Part shown: piece by piece, positions 46,763 through 59,379 of the stretch
How positions within the stretch are numbered: the first letter of the stretch is position 1
Layout: every line of letters begins with the position of its first letter
Assembly (NCBI GenBank): GCA_963930655.1
Contig: OZ005604.1
Span: forward strand, 15,138,001-15,202,000
Direction of reading: 5' to 3'
DNA: 64,000 nucleotides
DNA from: Myrica gale
Lineage: Eukaryota > Streptophyta > Magnoliopsida > Fagales > Myricaceae
The notes under the pieces: generated by a model
Seen by the model: the letters and a program-made list of their open reading frames with translations, nothing else
Databases searched by the model: none
What the model was told of the DNA's origin: nothing
Position numbers and translations under genes: made by a program

Positions 46763-49100
46763 TTTTTTTTTCTAAGCAAACGTTCATACTATTAAAATAC
46801 AAAGGTACAAAGTCAAGGGGGAAAGGGGATCATCAAAATTAAGAATATCAGGGGGAATACAATGCACAAGGATATTTCCCTCCAAATTAACCAAAACAAC
46901 CCACTTGGAAAAGTTACGGGCTAAAAGATTAGCATCACGTCTAACATGAAAAACATTCCAGCTGATATGAACCTCCAGCAAAGCTTTGATGTCTCAAATC
47001 AAAGAACCAATAGATCAGTCCGCAGAGAACATCGCAAGAGTAATAATATTACAGACCTGCAAATTGTCGTCTTCAAAGTCAATCAAAGGGTAACGAAGCA
47101 AACAAGCCTCCTGAACAACGAAAAGAGCTAATCGGGCCTTTCCCACAAGAAGAGTACCGGGAGGGATTCTCTTTGTCCACACAAAGAGTATAGAACCTGC
47201 ATGATTCCTACAAACCGCAGCAAGCATATAACAATGACTTCGAATTGATGACGACATCAAAATTAATCTTCCAACCATTTCCACAAGGTGGAGACCACCT
47301 AAGGGACTTAACAGGAAACAAAACAAACAAAGCCTGAGAATGCTCCACAAATAGGCGATGAATACGCCTAATAATAGTGCCAATATTATCTCGTCTACCA
47401 CCATGCAACACTTGGTTACGCCAGAGCCGAATAACATCCATTAAAATCATAGCATATAAAATAATAAACTCAGACTGATCGGCTAGAAGGGAGAGGGAAG
47501 AAATCGGATCCAAAATAGAAGAAATCCACTGTTGAATACTCCAATCCCTTAGCGATTTGTTTGCAAACCCCACGATGATTCCCTCCAAGCCAAAAGAGCC
47601 TGCGGACAGTAGAAAAAAGGTGCACCAAAGACTCATCTTCGAGCTCACAAAAAACACACGAGAGATCAACATGTCCCAAGGCAAGAGTTCGATGGAGAGT
47701 GACTCTGAATGGCAGAATTTCCCATGCGAATTTCCAAATAAAATGCTTCAATCTATCTTGCAACTTTAACTTCCAAAGTTTCGGCCATAAATCCAACGAG
47801 AAAGAAGGAAGAGAAGGTGGGGCAGAAAAATTGATAAGATTGTAAGTAGATTTAAAGGAAAAGGAACTTTTGGAATCTGGAAGCCAAAGAAGCCGATCAA
47901 CAGAAGGAGTAGCAAGGAGATGAATATTCAAAATAAGATTGGCATCCTCCTGCTGAAAAGTATGCTGAATCTTCAACTCATCCCACTCATGGGAGCTAGG
48001 AACAAAAAAGTCCTCCACTCTGGAGTCCTCATGGATAAGAACAGTCGAATTCCGAGGTTTTGGAAGAAAAAATTCTACTTGTGGGACCCAAGGATCTAAC
48101 CAGGTATGCACCTATGAACCTGAAGAAATAGTATAACAACACCCCTCCCTAAGGAAAGAGCTAACCTTGGCAATACCCTGCCAAACCCAAGAAGGAGAGC
48201 TAACCGGTGTGGAATCCCAAATGAAAGGGGAATTAACAGGGGCGGAGGGAAGGGGGCTCGGGGGGGCAGCTGCCCCCCCTCAGTTCTAAAAAAAAAAAAA
48301 ATTGAGTATCCTACCCCTCCCTCCCTCCCTGATATTAATTCGTGCCCCCCCTCCTTTCTAATTTTTTTTTTTGCATATTTGTCTTCAGGTATTAAAAAAT
48401 ATTGATATATTGAAATTTTTTTGAAAATTTTTTCGCATTATATTTTATATTTATTTTTCATCATATTATTTTAAAAAAATTTCGTTTCTGCCCCCCCTAT
48501 ACAAACTTTCTGGCTCCGCCACTGGGAATTAAGATACTTAGCTTTAAGAGCAACAATCCACGACTTTGATGAGTTGGAATGACCAATCCAAGCAAGTTTC
48601 AAAATCAAGGCGCATTAACAGACCACATCTGCCTAATTCCCAGACCGCCAACAGATTTAGGGAGACAAATAGAACTCCAAGATTTGGGAGTCCAGTTATG
48701 CCATTTGCCATCCTTAAAGCTCCACCAAAAGCGCAAAAGAATCCAGCTGAAAACACATGGACTTAGGCAGCAAATAATGAGACAGTATAAGCGGGAAGAA
48801 CAGAGGCAACTGCTTTAATCAAGACTGTCCGCCCAACTTTACGAAAAAAGTTTCACTTTCCAACCCTCAATCAGTTGCTTAACCTTGTCAACCAAGTAAA
48901 AAAAACACCTGTTTTTTTATTTAAACCAATCAAAATGGGCACACCCAAATGCTTTCTGGGATTTTCAGAATTACGCAACTGCAAGATAGAGCAGATATCA
49001 ATTTTGGCAGCAGGCTGAGTATTTCTACTAAAGGCGACTATGGATTTTCGCACGTTAAGGTGCTGCCCGGGCCAGCGAGTATATTTCGAAAGGCATTACA
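46763..49100 (-). mobile_element. 5'-truncated L1-type LINE, degenerate
   Basis: Read on the minus strand: the C-terminal part of reverse transcriptase (NVRKSIVAFSRNTQP at about 49055, NPRKHLGVPILIG, LIKAVASVLPAYTVSLF); then MFSAGFFCAFGGALR and related sequence; after the nested MITE, the zf-RVT zinc-binding domain (48111-47470: HTWLDPWVP, LQDRLKHFIWKFAW, LPFRVTLHRTLALGHVD, CVFCELEDESLVHLF); then an RNase H remnant (47437-46790; VFHVRRDANLLARNFSKW). It ends GTTTGCTTAGAAAAAAAA at 46763. Several frameshifts and stops. 5' truncation is typical of LINEs. No convincing target duplication was found, and the exact right border is uncertain. Confidence 0.85.
48237..48524. mobile_element. hAT MITE nested in the LINE
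   Basis: Ends CAGGGGCGGA and, reverse-complemented, CAGTGGCGGA. The 8-bp duplication GGAATTAA lies at 48229-48236 and 48525-48532. It is 288 bp, G/C runs at the ends, AT-rich centre. It inserted after the LINE and splits its reverse-transcriptase region. Confidence 0.85.
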
Positions 49101-49426
49101 TTACCACTTAGCTTCACTTACATTAGCACGGGTAAACATTCTTTTGATATACAACATGTTTCTACCATATCATTGGCTTGTGGCCCTGTACCTATCTGAA
49201 AATGAAAGGTGCAGAGAATGGAGTACCCCATGTATTTCCTTCTTGGGGATTGCACTTATGGCATATCTGTCCTTTAACGGAAGTACGTTCTACTATGTTT
49301 GTGCAGGATTTTTCTTTTTCATAAGCGCTGGCTGCCGACTGGACCCTATTTAGCAAAATATAAATAGAGCTCATTTATTTTCTTTTTAACGGGGGACCAG
49401 GCATGTTCCTTCTCGTCCGACCAATT
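49101..49426. other. Short interval, nothing recognised
   Basis: No gene or repeat identified between the LINE and the next MITE. Confidence 0.4.
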
Positions 49427-49429
49427 CTT

Positions 49430-49733
49430 GGGTTACGTTCGTTTCCTACATTTTTTCAAGATTCAAATACATTTACAAAATTACTACCGAACATATTCAG
49501 AATTCAAACACAAACACCAATACATTTTACACAATTTCCAACAACTTTTTATTTTTTTATTCAACATAAATTTTCTCTCTCTATATTTTTTCAAATAACT
49601 CCATACTTTTTATTAAACAATTACATCAAATCATTTCTCTCTCCACTTTACACAAACATCAATAAAACACTATTCAACATAAATATTCACAACTTCTTTA
49701 AACTCCTACATTTTTACTTCAACCGAACATATT
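49430..49733. mobile_element. PIF/Harbinger-like MITE, copy 1
   Basis: 304 bp, flanked by CTT on both sides (49427-49429 and 49734-49736). Its reverse complement aligns over nearly its whole length with the element at 61433-61729 (shared words GAATAGT(G/A)TTTTATTG, GTGGAGAGAGAAATGATTTG). Ends contain ACGTTCG / ATGTTCG. Confidence 0.75.
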
Positions 49734-49736
49734 CTT

Positions 49737-50820
49737 GACTTTGTCTCCATCGTATAACGCAACGGTTGAAAATAACAGTACCGAAGATTAAGGAAAACAG
49801 TCATGATGGATTGAAGCTTGATTGTGCAGCCTTAATAGATAATTGTTTTGTAAATATGAATTTAGGCATAAACGGATTTAATAAATCAAAACTGCTGAAC
49901 AGTTTGAAGTAGAAAGATTTACATCAAGTAGAACTTAAATGGAGTATTTATATATAAGTTGAGAAGTGGAACGTTGAAAATTAGTGGGTTATTATTATTA
50001 ATTAACCAATTAATGTTTGTTGGTTCCCAAGACAATAAATTAAGAGTAAACAATAGAATGATAATAGAGGGTAGAAGGTCGCATTTGGGTCCTCTCAGTA
50101 GACCCACTAATAATAAACAAAACGAAATTATGCAAATGATACTGCTAACTGGGAAAGATTATTTGTTTTTGTATTAGTGGACTTCCTTTTTTAAAAAAAA
50201 ACTATTATTTAATCATCTATTTTATAATTTAATCTGCGATTTATCTAAGGTCCCAGCGGAAAAGGTTGAAGAGACTCGAAGCCGGATCTAGGGAATTAAT
50301 TTCTAGCCATGTATCTCTTCCACATGCACTTCTCCAGGCACCTCACCTAAATTTGGTCATATAAGTTAAAAAGAAACTATGAAAAACGTTTCGTTATCTG
50401 TTTAAAAACGTTTCACTAAGCCTTGACCCTTGTTAGGTTTACTCATTTTTGCTAACTACCTCGACTTTATTTTGCCGTTTTCAGCTTTTATCTCTGCTTT
50501 CAAAAGCTCCTGTTAAAGTGAAGAAAATAAATACCAGGAAATTATTCTGTCAATTTTAGTTCAATTATTAAAAAGATTTCACTGTTAGTTCAATTAATAA
50601 TGTCAAAATTATTAGACCAAAATAGGATATTATTGTATATTCATTAAATTATCATAATATTATTGTCAGAGATAATATAATAAATCTTAACATTAATAGT
50701 TAAAAGGTGTAATATGTCAAAACTTTACTGTATCACAAATAAAAAACTCGTGATATATGAATAAAAAATATATTTATCCCAAAAATAAATTTGTAAGCAA
50801 TCCAACATGCTATATAAAAG
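49737..50820. other. Intergenic, AT-rich
   Basis: No gene recognised in about 1.1 kb up to the palindrome. Confidence 0.45.
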
Positions 50821-52565
50821 TGAACTAACCGATTTAGACCCAAATGTGCGGAAAATACCTAGAGGGGGGTGAATAGGTATATTTAAAATTTATCATGTAA
50901 ATCTTTTTCTAAGACACAAACCTATTCTTTGAAAAACAATTCAACCACACTGTTTTTTTCAATATGCCAAGATACTTTAAAGATCAGCAAAACGATTAAA
51001 TGCAAATCAATACAAAACATAAAACATGAATCTGTAAAACAGGGGAATCCGAAGAAACTGTAAGTGACTCCGAAGAAACTACACAACCGAAAATTACAAA
51101 TTCAAAACTTCAATAAATTAATCACCAGTTCATCAACTCACCAAATACCAAATTCTTATCAGCAACTTACCAAACAACAAATCTTGGACGTCCTTTGTAT
51201 AAAAGCCTCAGATCAAAACGATTAGAACTCTCAATCACAAAGAACAAGATTTGTTAGAAAGATAACAAGTTAAACTAATTAAGAACAACAAGTATAATCA
51301 CACAATCGAAACACCGAGAATGGTTACGAAGAGAAACTCCCTAAGGAACATCCTTAAGGAGAAAAACTCTCCGGGCCCGTAGGCCGTTCGAATCCACTAA
51401 TTTCCATTCGATTTACAAAGTGATCCATTGAAACGACTAACCTAGCCTATCAACCCACTTTAAAATCTTACCGACGTAGAACCTCTACATCCAAACGAAA
51501 ACTCCAATCTCGAACGCCTCTTGATCTTCACGCACAAACCTTGTGCAATCAATGGCCATTGCTGGAACCTCCAGCAACCACTCTTCCAGAACCTCTGGAA
51601 GCCTCAATCAATCGTAATGAATGTATCTCGGTGATCAAAAAACAAGCTCTCATTCAGATCTGAAAACGAGGGCTCTCTTGATGAAACATTGGAGTTTTGC
51701 TGAAATAGAGAGAGATAATCAGATCTGAATGAGAGCTTGTTTTTTGATCACCGAGATACATTCATTACGATTGATTGAGGCTTCCAGAGGTTCTGGAAGA
51801 GTGGTTGCTGGAGGTTCCAGCAATGGCCATTGATTGCACAAGGTTTGTGCGTGAAGATCAAGAGGCGTTCGAGATTGGAGTTTCCGTTTGGATGTAGAGG
51901 TTCTACGTCGGTAAGATTTTAAAGTGGGTTGATAGGCTAGGTTAGTCGTTTCAATGGATCACTTTGTAAATCGAATGGAAATTAGTGGATTCGAACGGCC
52001 TACGGGCCCGGAGAGTTTTTCTCCTTAAGGATGTTCCTTAGGGAGTTTCTCTTCGTAACCATTCTCGGTGTTTCGATTGTGTGATTATACTTGTTGTTCT
52101 TAATTAGTTTAACTTGTTATCTTTCTAACAAATCTTGTTCTTTGTGATTGAGAGTTCTAATCGTTTTGATCTGAGGCTTTTATACAAAGGACGTCCAAGA
52201 TTTGTTGTTTGGTAAGTTGCTGATAAGAATTTGGTATTTGGTGAGTTGATGAACTGGTGATTAATTTATTGAAGTTTTGAATTTGTAATTTTCGGTTGTG
52301 TAGTTTCTTCGGAGTCACTTACAGTTTCTTCGGATTCCCCTGTTTTACAGATTCATGTTTTATGTTTTGTATTGATTTGCATTTAATCGTTTTGCTGATC
52401 TTTAAAGTATCTTGGCATATTGAAAAAAACAGTGTGGTTGAATTGTTTTTCAAAGAATAGGTTTGTGTCTTAGAAAAAGATTTACATGATAAATTTTAAA
52501 TATACCTATTCACCCCCCCCCCTCTAGGTATTTTCCGCACATTTGGGTCTAAATCGGTTAGTTCA
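50821..52565. repeat. 1.75-kb near-perfect palindrome of an LTR terminus
   Basis: The left arm (50821-51663) is the reverse complement of the right arm (51719-52565), with a 55-bp spacer. By eye the arms differ by one substitution and a C-run length (6 versus 10). The outer ends are TGAACTAACCG and CGGTTAGTTCA. On the right the arm is followed at once by ATTGGTATCAGAGC, a Copia primer-binding site, so the right arm is the 3' part (R-U5-like) of an LTR. On the left the arm stops exactly at the LTR end, with no primer site beyond. A full LTR with TATA was not identified. Confidence 0.9.
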
Positions 52566-52567
52566 AT

Positions 52568-52579
52568 TGGTATCAGAGC
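52568..52579 (+). other. Primer-binding site beside the palindrome
   Basis: TGGTATCAGAGC matches the complement of the plant initiator Met tRNA 3' end exactly and lies two bases after the right arm. A short leader and the words AAAACGAGGGCTCTCT follow at 52635; nearly the same words occur in the palindrome spacer at 51663. Confidence 0.8.
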
Positions 52580-53725
52580 ATCATCAATCAACGCACATCT
52601 TAAAGAGCTTTCTTGAAGGGAGAAAATGAACATGAAAAACGAGGGCTCTCTCGAAATGGCCAAATCTGGACGTTATATGCGAAAACTCATTCCGTTGTGC
52701 AAGAAACCCATTCTGTTGTAATTCTTTAATCACGCGTACAGCACCAAACCACATTTAGTTCCTTCTCATTCTTCTATAAACATGAGAAAAAGACCAAACT
52801 GCCCTTAATGAAAACCATACGTCCAATTCCTTTCTTTTTCCTTCTAGAAAGCTTACAATTTACAAAATAACCCTTCTTTGTTTTTCACGTAGATGCCAAC
52901 GTGCTGTAACAAAAAGCATGATTACCTTTCTGCCAACATTTACCATCGACACTTGCAAATCGCAGAATTGCTATTGAAGTAGCTCTTGAGTCTTGCCTAT
53001 AACTTTAGTCTCATAAAATTTCTCCTGGCCATCTATTTTCTTCTTTAAGGGAGTTTGTCAAGAGAGTGAAACATCCCAAGAAACAAAGGAGGAAACTAAA
53101 ACAATAAAACAAAGAGTTAAAAAAAAACAGATTTAAAGAAAATGAGAGGACTGTGTAGTCGCAGGTCCCATGTTTTCCGGTCCTCACCTGAGAGTAGTTT
53201 TTAAGATCTACCAACCCTTCTGAAATCCTTGTCCGTAAATTAAAAGAGCTCACCAAGAAACTATAATAATAATAATAACAGAGCTCCCTTCCTCTGATAC
53301 GCCCAAAAAGCCTACTCAGCCACATGACTACAGAATCTATGTATTGACAGGGGCTCAAGCATCTATTGGTATTGGTGTTGCCTGAGATATTTATATTCGC
53401 TCTCACTCTTTTCTCCTATGACACTTTAATTGAGAGATTCACTTCAATTTTTCACTTTAATTTCTCTGCTCATTGAAGTTTGGTACAGAGAGATGTTCAC
53501 TCCCACATCAGGCATGGCCCATGGGTGTCGAACAGATTTGTTCAGCAAAATATTAAAGTTCAAGGGAAGACGGGTTGATACCAACATTCCACCACGTCCC
53601 GAGCCCAAGAATATCCTCGTTAACACCTCATTTTCTTGACTGGTCTCTTATGAGAGGTTTAGTTGTGCTTTCTTTGTTCTCTCTCTCTCATCTCTTGTAT
53701 ACGCCTCCTTTTGCTCATTTTTCCT
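52580..53725. other. Retroelement leader remnant, then intergenic
   Basis: The first ~100 bp look like the start of an LTR element's internal region. No gag is recognisable after that. The rest up to the mannanase promoter has only short unrecognised frames. Confidence 0.4.
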
Positions 53726-53732
53726 TATAAAA
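53726..53732 (+). promoter_or_regulatory. TATA box of the mannanase gene
   Basis: TATAAAA about 330 bp before the ATG. Transcription likely starts near 53755-53760, so the CT repeat lies at the very start of the leader. Confidence 0.55.
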
Positions 53733-53757
53733 TCCCAAAATCTCAAGTCACACCGAC

Positions 53758-53762
<5 letters not shown>

Positions 53763-53788
<26 letters not shown>

Positions 53789-53789
53789 A
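53763..53789 (+). repeat. (CT)n microsatellite in the mannanase leader
   Basis: About 13 CT units just downstream of the TATA box. Such tracts are common in plant 5' UTRs and vary in length. Confidence 0.85.
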
Positions 53790-54053
53790 AGTTGCAAGCT
53801 TTACTTGCATTTTGAAATGGGTATGCGAAGTTTGTGAGTTTCATTGAGGATTCGTGTAGTTTTGTGTCTTCAAAGGCGTCGTCTGGGTTTCCCTTTACAG
53901 GGGGATCTGGGATTCTGGGGTGGCCTCAGCAACCCTAATCTCATCTGGGTGTCTGTGCCTCCAGGAGTTTCTTGAAATTAAGCCGAAAGGGTTCAGGTTG
54001 CGCAATTTTTGGTTGTTTATTGTTTCCCAGCTCCAATACTAGGCATTGAAAGA

Positions 54054-57037
54054 ATGGTTGCCGGAAATGGGCTTTTCTACCCAATTCTTGGTTTTGCGTC
54101 GTTTGTGGCTTTCATTTACATGTCTTTTGGGGACTTGATGCTCAACTATCATAAACAGCCAAGTTTTGGTTTTATCGAGAGGAATGGGACTCAGTTCATG
54201 CTGGATGGGAGAGCCTTTTATGTCAATGGTTGGAACTCTTACTGGTTCATGGACCATGCGGTGGAGGAATATAGTAGACCCAGGATCCGGGCAATGCTGC
54301 AAGCCGGTGCAAAGATGGGTCTCACTGTATGCAGAACTTGGGCATTCAATGATGGTGATTACAATGCCCTTCAGATTTCCCCTGGTCGGTTCAATGAGAG
54401 GGTGTTTCAGGTACTCGAAATTCACAATTTGTGACAGATATGTCCCTCTACTCTGTCATCTTTCTTGTTTTACCTATTTTCGACATTCTTTTTCTCTGAT
54501 AGAAAACTAAGGAAAAAATAGTTTTATTCACTTGGTTCTATTGTTTCTCCACAACTTTATGTGGTATTCATAACCTGCTATCTGACGTGGTTACAAACAA
54601 AAATGCCTCTGTTTGTGAAGTGCAACCATTGTCAAGCGTTTTCTTACTGTAATAGTTCATGGTTAAGGACTGTATATTATGATATTGGTACCAACCTGAG
54701 GAGTTATTCCAGAATGCTTTCTCTTACAATTTTGCTAGTTCTTCTATAACCTTGATAAGGGCAAGTGTCTTGAATATGATGATCGTATGTTACAATCATT
54801 TGATGACTGGGTTTGGTGGCAGGCATTGGATCATGTCATCGCAGAAGCGAGACAACACGGAATCAGGTTGCTTCTTAGCTTAGTAAATAACTTGCAGGCA
54901 TATGGTGGGAAAACTCAGTATGTCAAGTGGGCATGGGAAGAAGGCATAGGCTTAAGTGCCTCTAATGATTCCTTCTTCTTTGATCCATCCATCCGCAATT
55001 ATTTCAAGCATTACATCAAGGTATCCTCTTTATATTATCCACTCGTTCACAGTTCAGTGTCTAGCGAGAAGTTTCTATTTCACATAATAACGTGCTTGCA
55101 GTTGGTTTGAGCACCACGAAAGTGGTTCTTCAATGGCAAATACAGAATCCAATCTGAAAAATTCGAGGTTAACTAAATTTTTTCTTAAACAACACAAAAG
55201 AATAATTGTAGCATATAAATGAAACATTATCTTTGTTTATAGATTTTTTTAAGGAAAGTTCAATTGTCATGCATTATGAAGCTAGGAATTCAGGGGTGTT
55301 AGGATGCTCTGATTTCTCTAGTTGTGGAAAAAGGATACCTGTGTGCTTCCATGATATTCCAGGAGATAGGAGTGACCTTTTGGTTATGTTGTTCATCAAG
55401 AAAATCTACTTCCCCGTACATGGAGCCCATCAATTTCTTTCAGTTTGCAATTTGAACAAGTAGAGTCCCTGTTGACTTGATACTACTTTGCCTACTAAAC
55501 CATAGTTACAAAATGAGAAATATCTGCTATAATATTAGCAAGTAAAGGAGAAGAGAAGATTGACTGGAGATGACATCTCCTGGGCTTAATGAATCTAAAA
55601 AGGAATGATTCGCCCCAGTAAAGGAAAGAACAAGGCATTCTAGGTTTAGAATTGTGAAGTGCTTCTATCATGGGTTGTCATTTGTATAACAAGTTCAAAG
55701 TCATAGTGAACCAATGAGGCAATCAATGTGAAATCATCCGGGAGGTGTTCATCTGAAATATCTAGCCAATAGTTCAGGGACTCCCATAAAAGAAGATGAA
55801 GAAAATGAAGGTCTTGTATATTGAGGTGTTTGGATGCCTCTGGATGGGCATTATATAGTTATTGTGGTCTGGCAGTGTATGCAGTTCTTGAAACTAATGT
55901 AATTCATGGTCCGTCACAAACGAAAATATAGCGAGCCTTTATAAACCCTTTGTTATTTTATTTTTTCATATTTTCCACTTTCCTAATTCCAAATGTCCTG
56001 TAATTCTTTTTCAAAGGTAGAAATTTCTCTTATATTGTTTTGTTAATTTTCTTACACATCCTTTCACCAGACAATCCTGACTAGGAGGAATTCCGTTACT
56101 GGAATTGAATACAGAAATGATCCCACTATCTTTGCCTGGGAATTGATAAATGAACCCCGTTGCACGTCTGATGCTTCTGGTGATACTCTTCATGTAAGTT
56201 TCGACATCAATTCAAACTTACTAAAATGTCTTTCAGATACATAAACTAGTACCGTTTTGCCTCTACATATATTAGATGCAACAATAATTTATAACGGTTG
56301 TTGTGCATCTGATGTAGGCAGCTTTTTTGCTTTTTCCCTTGTATCAAGGATTCAAGTATTTATGCTTAATTACACGGAAAAAAGAGGATTAGGGTATTCA
56401 AGGGGTTAGGGTGTACAAAAAGGCTTGTCCACACTTGATTTCGAAAGCTTGCAACTATGTGTGTGTATGTGAATGGGAGAGAAAAAGAGAGAGAGTCTGC
56501 TACATGCTATTCATAGATTTTGAGTACGAATTAAAACTGCAGGATTGGATAGAAGAAATGTCAGCTTTCGTGAAATCAATTGACAAGAACCATCTCCTGA
56601 CTATTGGCTTGGAAGGATTTTATGGTCCTAAAAGCCCCAAAAGCTTGACCGTGAACCCAGAAGCGTGGGCATCCAGGCTTGGGTCTGATTTTATTCGCAA
56701 CTCCGAGGTCTCTTATGTTGATTTCGCCTCTGTTCACATCTACCCAGACCATTGGTAAGTGCTGCATGGTAATAAACGCTTTGATGTAATTGCTCAAGTC
56801 AAAAAAAGAAATAAGATATGTTTAAAAACCAAAAAAAATTAAGCATAGTGTGTAAGCTTGGCTAAAAACTCTAGATAGAGATCCTCTCCGATTACCCGAA
56901 TTGGATGGTCTAATTAGAAGAGAGATAGATAGTGTGTGCCCTATTTGGCAGCATTGAATACTAGGCAGTGTAAACCCTCCAGCAGGCTACATATGCAATG
57001 CCTGAATACCGGGCTGTCCTAGAACATGCAATGTATG

Positions 57038-57074
<37 letters not shown>

Positions 57075-57717
57075 CGAATTAGAACATTCAATTCGGCAGC
57101 AAATTCGAGAGGATCGTAATTCAAAAAATATGGTCTCGTGTAGTTATATTTATAGAACCCCCCTAAGAACTGTCCTATCACCTAGGTGTCATTTTTTTCT
57201 TAGAGCTTTTGGTGGCTGACATGACCTCCATCGTTTCTTCTATGCCAAAAGGCACACCTATATTTTCTTGATTGTACATCTGACATGTATTCAATTCATT
57301 GTTATTGGTAGGTTTGATGAGCAAGAGTTCGAGGACAAACTCAAATATGTGTCGAAGTGGATACTTTCGCACATTGAGGATGGAGACAAAGAACTGAAGA
57401 AACCTGTCATGTTAACTGAATTTGGATTGTCAAACCTAAATAGTGACTTCCAACCATCTCAGCGAGACAGGTTGTATAAAACTGTTCTCGACATAATCTA
57501 TAAATCTGCAAAGAGAAACCGGTCCGGGGCAGGTGCTTTGATCTGGCAGTTCTTTGTTGAAGGAATGGAAGAGTATAATGATGATTTTGGTATTGTTCCC
57601 TGGGAACGGCCATCAACATATAAACTGATGACAGACCAATCATGCAGGTTGGCTCGAATCCGGGGACTGAACCAACTAAAAGGGAATTTAAGAGAATTGT
57701 GTTTAGGGGAACTATAA
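54054..57717 (+). CDS. Mannan endo-1,4-beta-mannosidase (GH5), MAN6-like, 5 exons
   Basis: Exons 54054-54410, 54823-55020, 56071-56193, 56543-56754 and 57312-57717 join at GT/AG borders into 431 residues without a break. The ATG at 54054 was chosen because no ATG precedes it in frame; it starts a hydrophobic signal or anchor ([20 protein letters not shown]). The GH5 fold shows [19 protein letters not shown], the acid/base Glu213 in INEP and the nucleophile Glu333 in LTEFG, plus an aromatic W338-like subsite (LIWQFFVEG). All catalytic residues are present. The enzyme hydrolyses internal beta-1,4 mannan links in cell walls and is expected in the secretory pathway or apoplast. Intron 2 contains sequence duplicated, inverted, at 37.2 kb; intron 4 contains a (TC)n tract. 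Confidence 0.95.
57039..57073. repeat. (TC)n microsatellite in mannanase intron 4
   Basis: About 16 TC units. Confidence 0.9.
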
Positions 57718-58084
57718 ACTTCTGATTGTTTTAGTCAGAGAATTTGATTTGTTTGTGGGGAAGGTGGTCCTTATTTATGGCTTGGTTGATGCTTTAAATT
57801 AAAGGAGAGAAGGAGGCCACTCCCTTTGTACCTTCTCATATCTCTTACATATTATATACTTAATGAATTATATGAGGATAGTGTTCTCCAAGCACAGTTG
57901 ATGTATTATTTGGACGTAAATCTTGAAGCTTGTTTTCCATGAAACCCTCTGAGCTTGTAATCGACAGGTCTTAAGATTCATTTTCAATCTTTGCAGCAGC
58001 TCGATGGGGCTACCATGCAATTGTATGATTTATGCACTGCCCCATTCTTCATGCACTGGTCGTTCTCTGCATATAATAATAGAA
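57718..58084 (+). other. 3' UTR and flank of the mannanase gene
   Basis: 367 bp between the stop codon and the LTR element. AT-rich words near 57840-57870 could serve as polyadenylation signals. Confidence 0.4.
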
Positions 58085-58089
58085 GAATC

Positions 58090-58451
58090 TGTTGGGAAAA
58101 GCGTCACGAAAATTCAAAGAAAGAAACACCAGATTTACGTGGTTCGGCCCTAATCCGGCCTACGTCCACCCCAGAGCAATTTTATTAAGAAAGCCTAAGA
58201 AAATTACTCTGTCCGCCCCAATACAATAGTCACACCACCCTCTTTCTCTTCCTCTCTCTCTGTCCAATGCACACGATCTCACGTGCTCACGTGCCTCTTC
58301 TCCTATAACATAAGCCTCTTATTTATAGGAAAGAATACAAAGAGAAAACCCTAAGAGAATCCTAGATAAACTAGAAGTAGGGAGCAAGTAGACTTCCACT
58401 ATAAGTCTACTTCTATTCTAAGTCTATCTCTTATGGGTGTGGACCCCAACA
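58090..58451 (-). repeat. 3' LTR of the short element (left copy)
   Basis: 362 bp with TG/CA ends. It has CACGTGCTCACGTGCC where the right copy has one CACGTGCC, an 8-bp duplication. Confidence 0.9.
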
Positions 58452-58769
58452 AATTTCCCCCTCCATAACCATAAGAGGAGAATTTGTTCCTGACATCTTT
58501 CAGTTGAGTGCTTCCCGGGTTTTCAACAGTAGAAACTTCCTGCAACTTGGTGTCTGTTGCTCCCTTTGCTCACCACCCCTTGCAACCTTATTCTACTGGC
58601 ACTCCAACCTCGTCCTTGTCACCAGACGACCACACTCTCATCCGAGTGTCCTGCACCCCCGCATAGGGTGCCCGCATCCCCTGCTTGTACAGCCGGACCC
58701 ATGAAGAACAATATCTCCCCCTGCTCTTGTATCTCCTCCGGCTGGTACCAAGCACCTTCGTGTGCTACA

Positions 58770-59010
58770 CGAAGCCGGAATCATCAGTCACCACCGAGGC
58801 TTCAGATGAATTCCCTTTCTCTGCTTTGTACTTTGGACAGTTCCGCTTGATATGTCCCTCTTGGTCACAATAGAAGCAGATAATCTTGCGACCTCTGGAT
58901 TTATCTCGGCCTCCTGTATTCCAGCTGCTTCTTCTGCCTCTTTCTGTGATGAGAGCTTGTGATCCACTGTAGTCATAAGTCTCCATCTCCTTCCTTCGTG
59001 CCTCGAACCA
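58770..59010 (-). pseudogene. Copia gag C-terminal fragment (CCHC knuckle)
   Basis: Minus-strand frame with EARRKEMETYDYSGSQAL, a basic linker and CFYCDQEGHIKRNCP. The knuckle cysteines and histidine are intact. The N-terminal gag body and all of pol are missing; the fragment is joined straight to the primer-binding site, as in an internally deleted element. Confidence 0.8.
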
Positions 59011-59023
59011 GACTCCGATACCA
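59011..59023 (-). other. Primer-binding site of the short element
   Basis: TGGTATCGGAGTC on the minus strand, two bases from the LTR end; a variant of the initiator Met tRNA type. Confidence 0.75.
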
Positions 59024-59025
59024 CT

Positions 59026-59379
59026 TGTTGGGAAAAGCGTCACGAAAATTCAAAGAAAGAAACACCAGATTTACGTGGTTCGGCCCCAATCCGGCCTACG
59101 TCCACCCCAGAGCAATTTTATTAAGAAAGCCTAAGAAAATTACTCTGCCCGCCCCAATACAATAGTCACACCACCCTCTTTCTCTTCCTCTCTCTCTGCC
59201 CAATGCACACGATCTCACGTGCCTCTTCTCCTATAACATAAGCCTCTTATTTATAGGGAAGAATACAAAGAGAAAACCCTAAGAGAATCCTAGATAAACT
59301 AGAAGTAGGGAGCAAGTAGACTTCCACTATAGGTCTACTTCTATTCTAAGTCTATCTCTTATGGGTGTGGACCCCAACA
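59026..59379 (-). repeat. 5' LTR of the short element (right copy)
   Basis: 354 bp, otherwise nearly identical to the left copy. Confidence 0.9.

Larger units (their letters stand above)
58090..59379 (-). mobile_element. Short non-autonomous Copia-type LTR element with 5-bp duplication
   Basis: Two LTRs (left 58090-58451, right 59026-59379) enclose 574 bp. The target duplication is GAATC (58085-58089 and 59380-59384). Read on the minus strand the LTR is TGTTGGGG...CCCAACA, the primer-binding site TGGTATCGGAGTC follows the right LTR and a purine tract (GGAGGGGGAAATT) precedes the left one. The interior keeps only the C-terminal part of gag with a CCHC knuckle. The LTRs differ by about five transitions and an 8-bp indel. 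Confidence 0.9.

Noticed and set aside
53430..53639. 69-codon frame upstream of the mannanase
   Set aside because: Too short and without homology; ends before the TATA box of the real gene.
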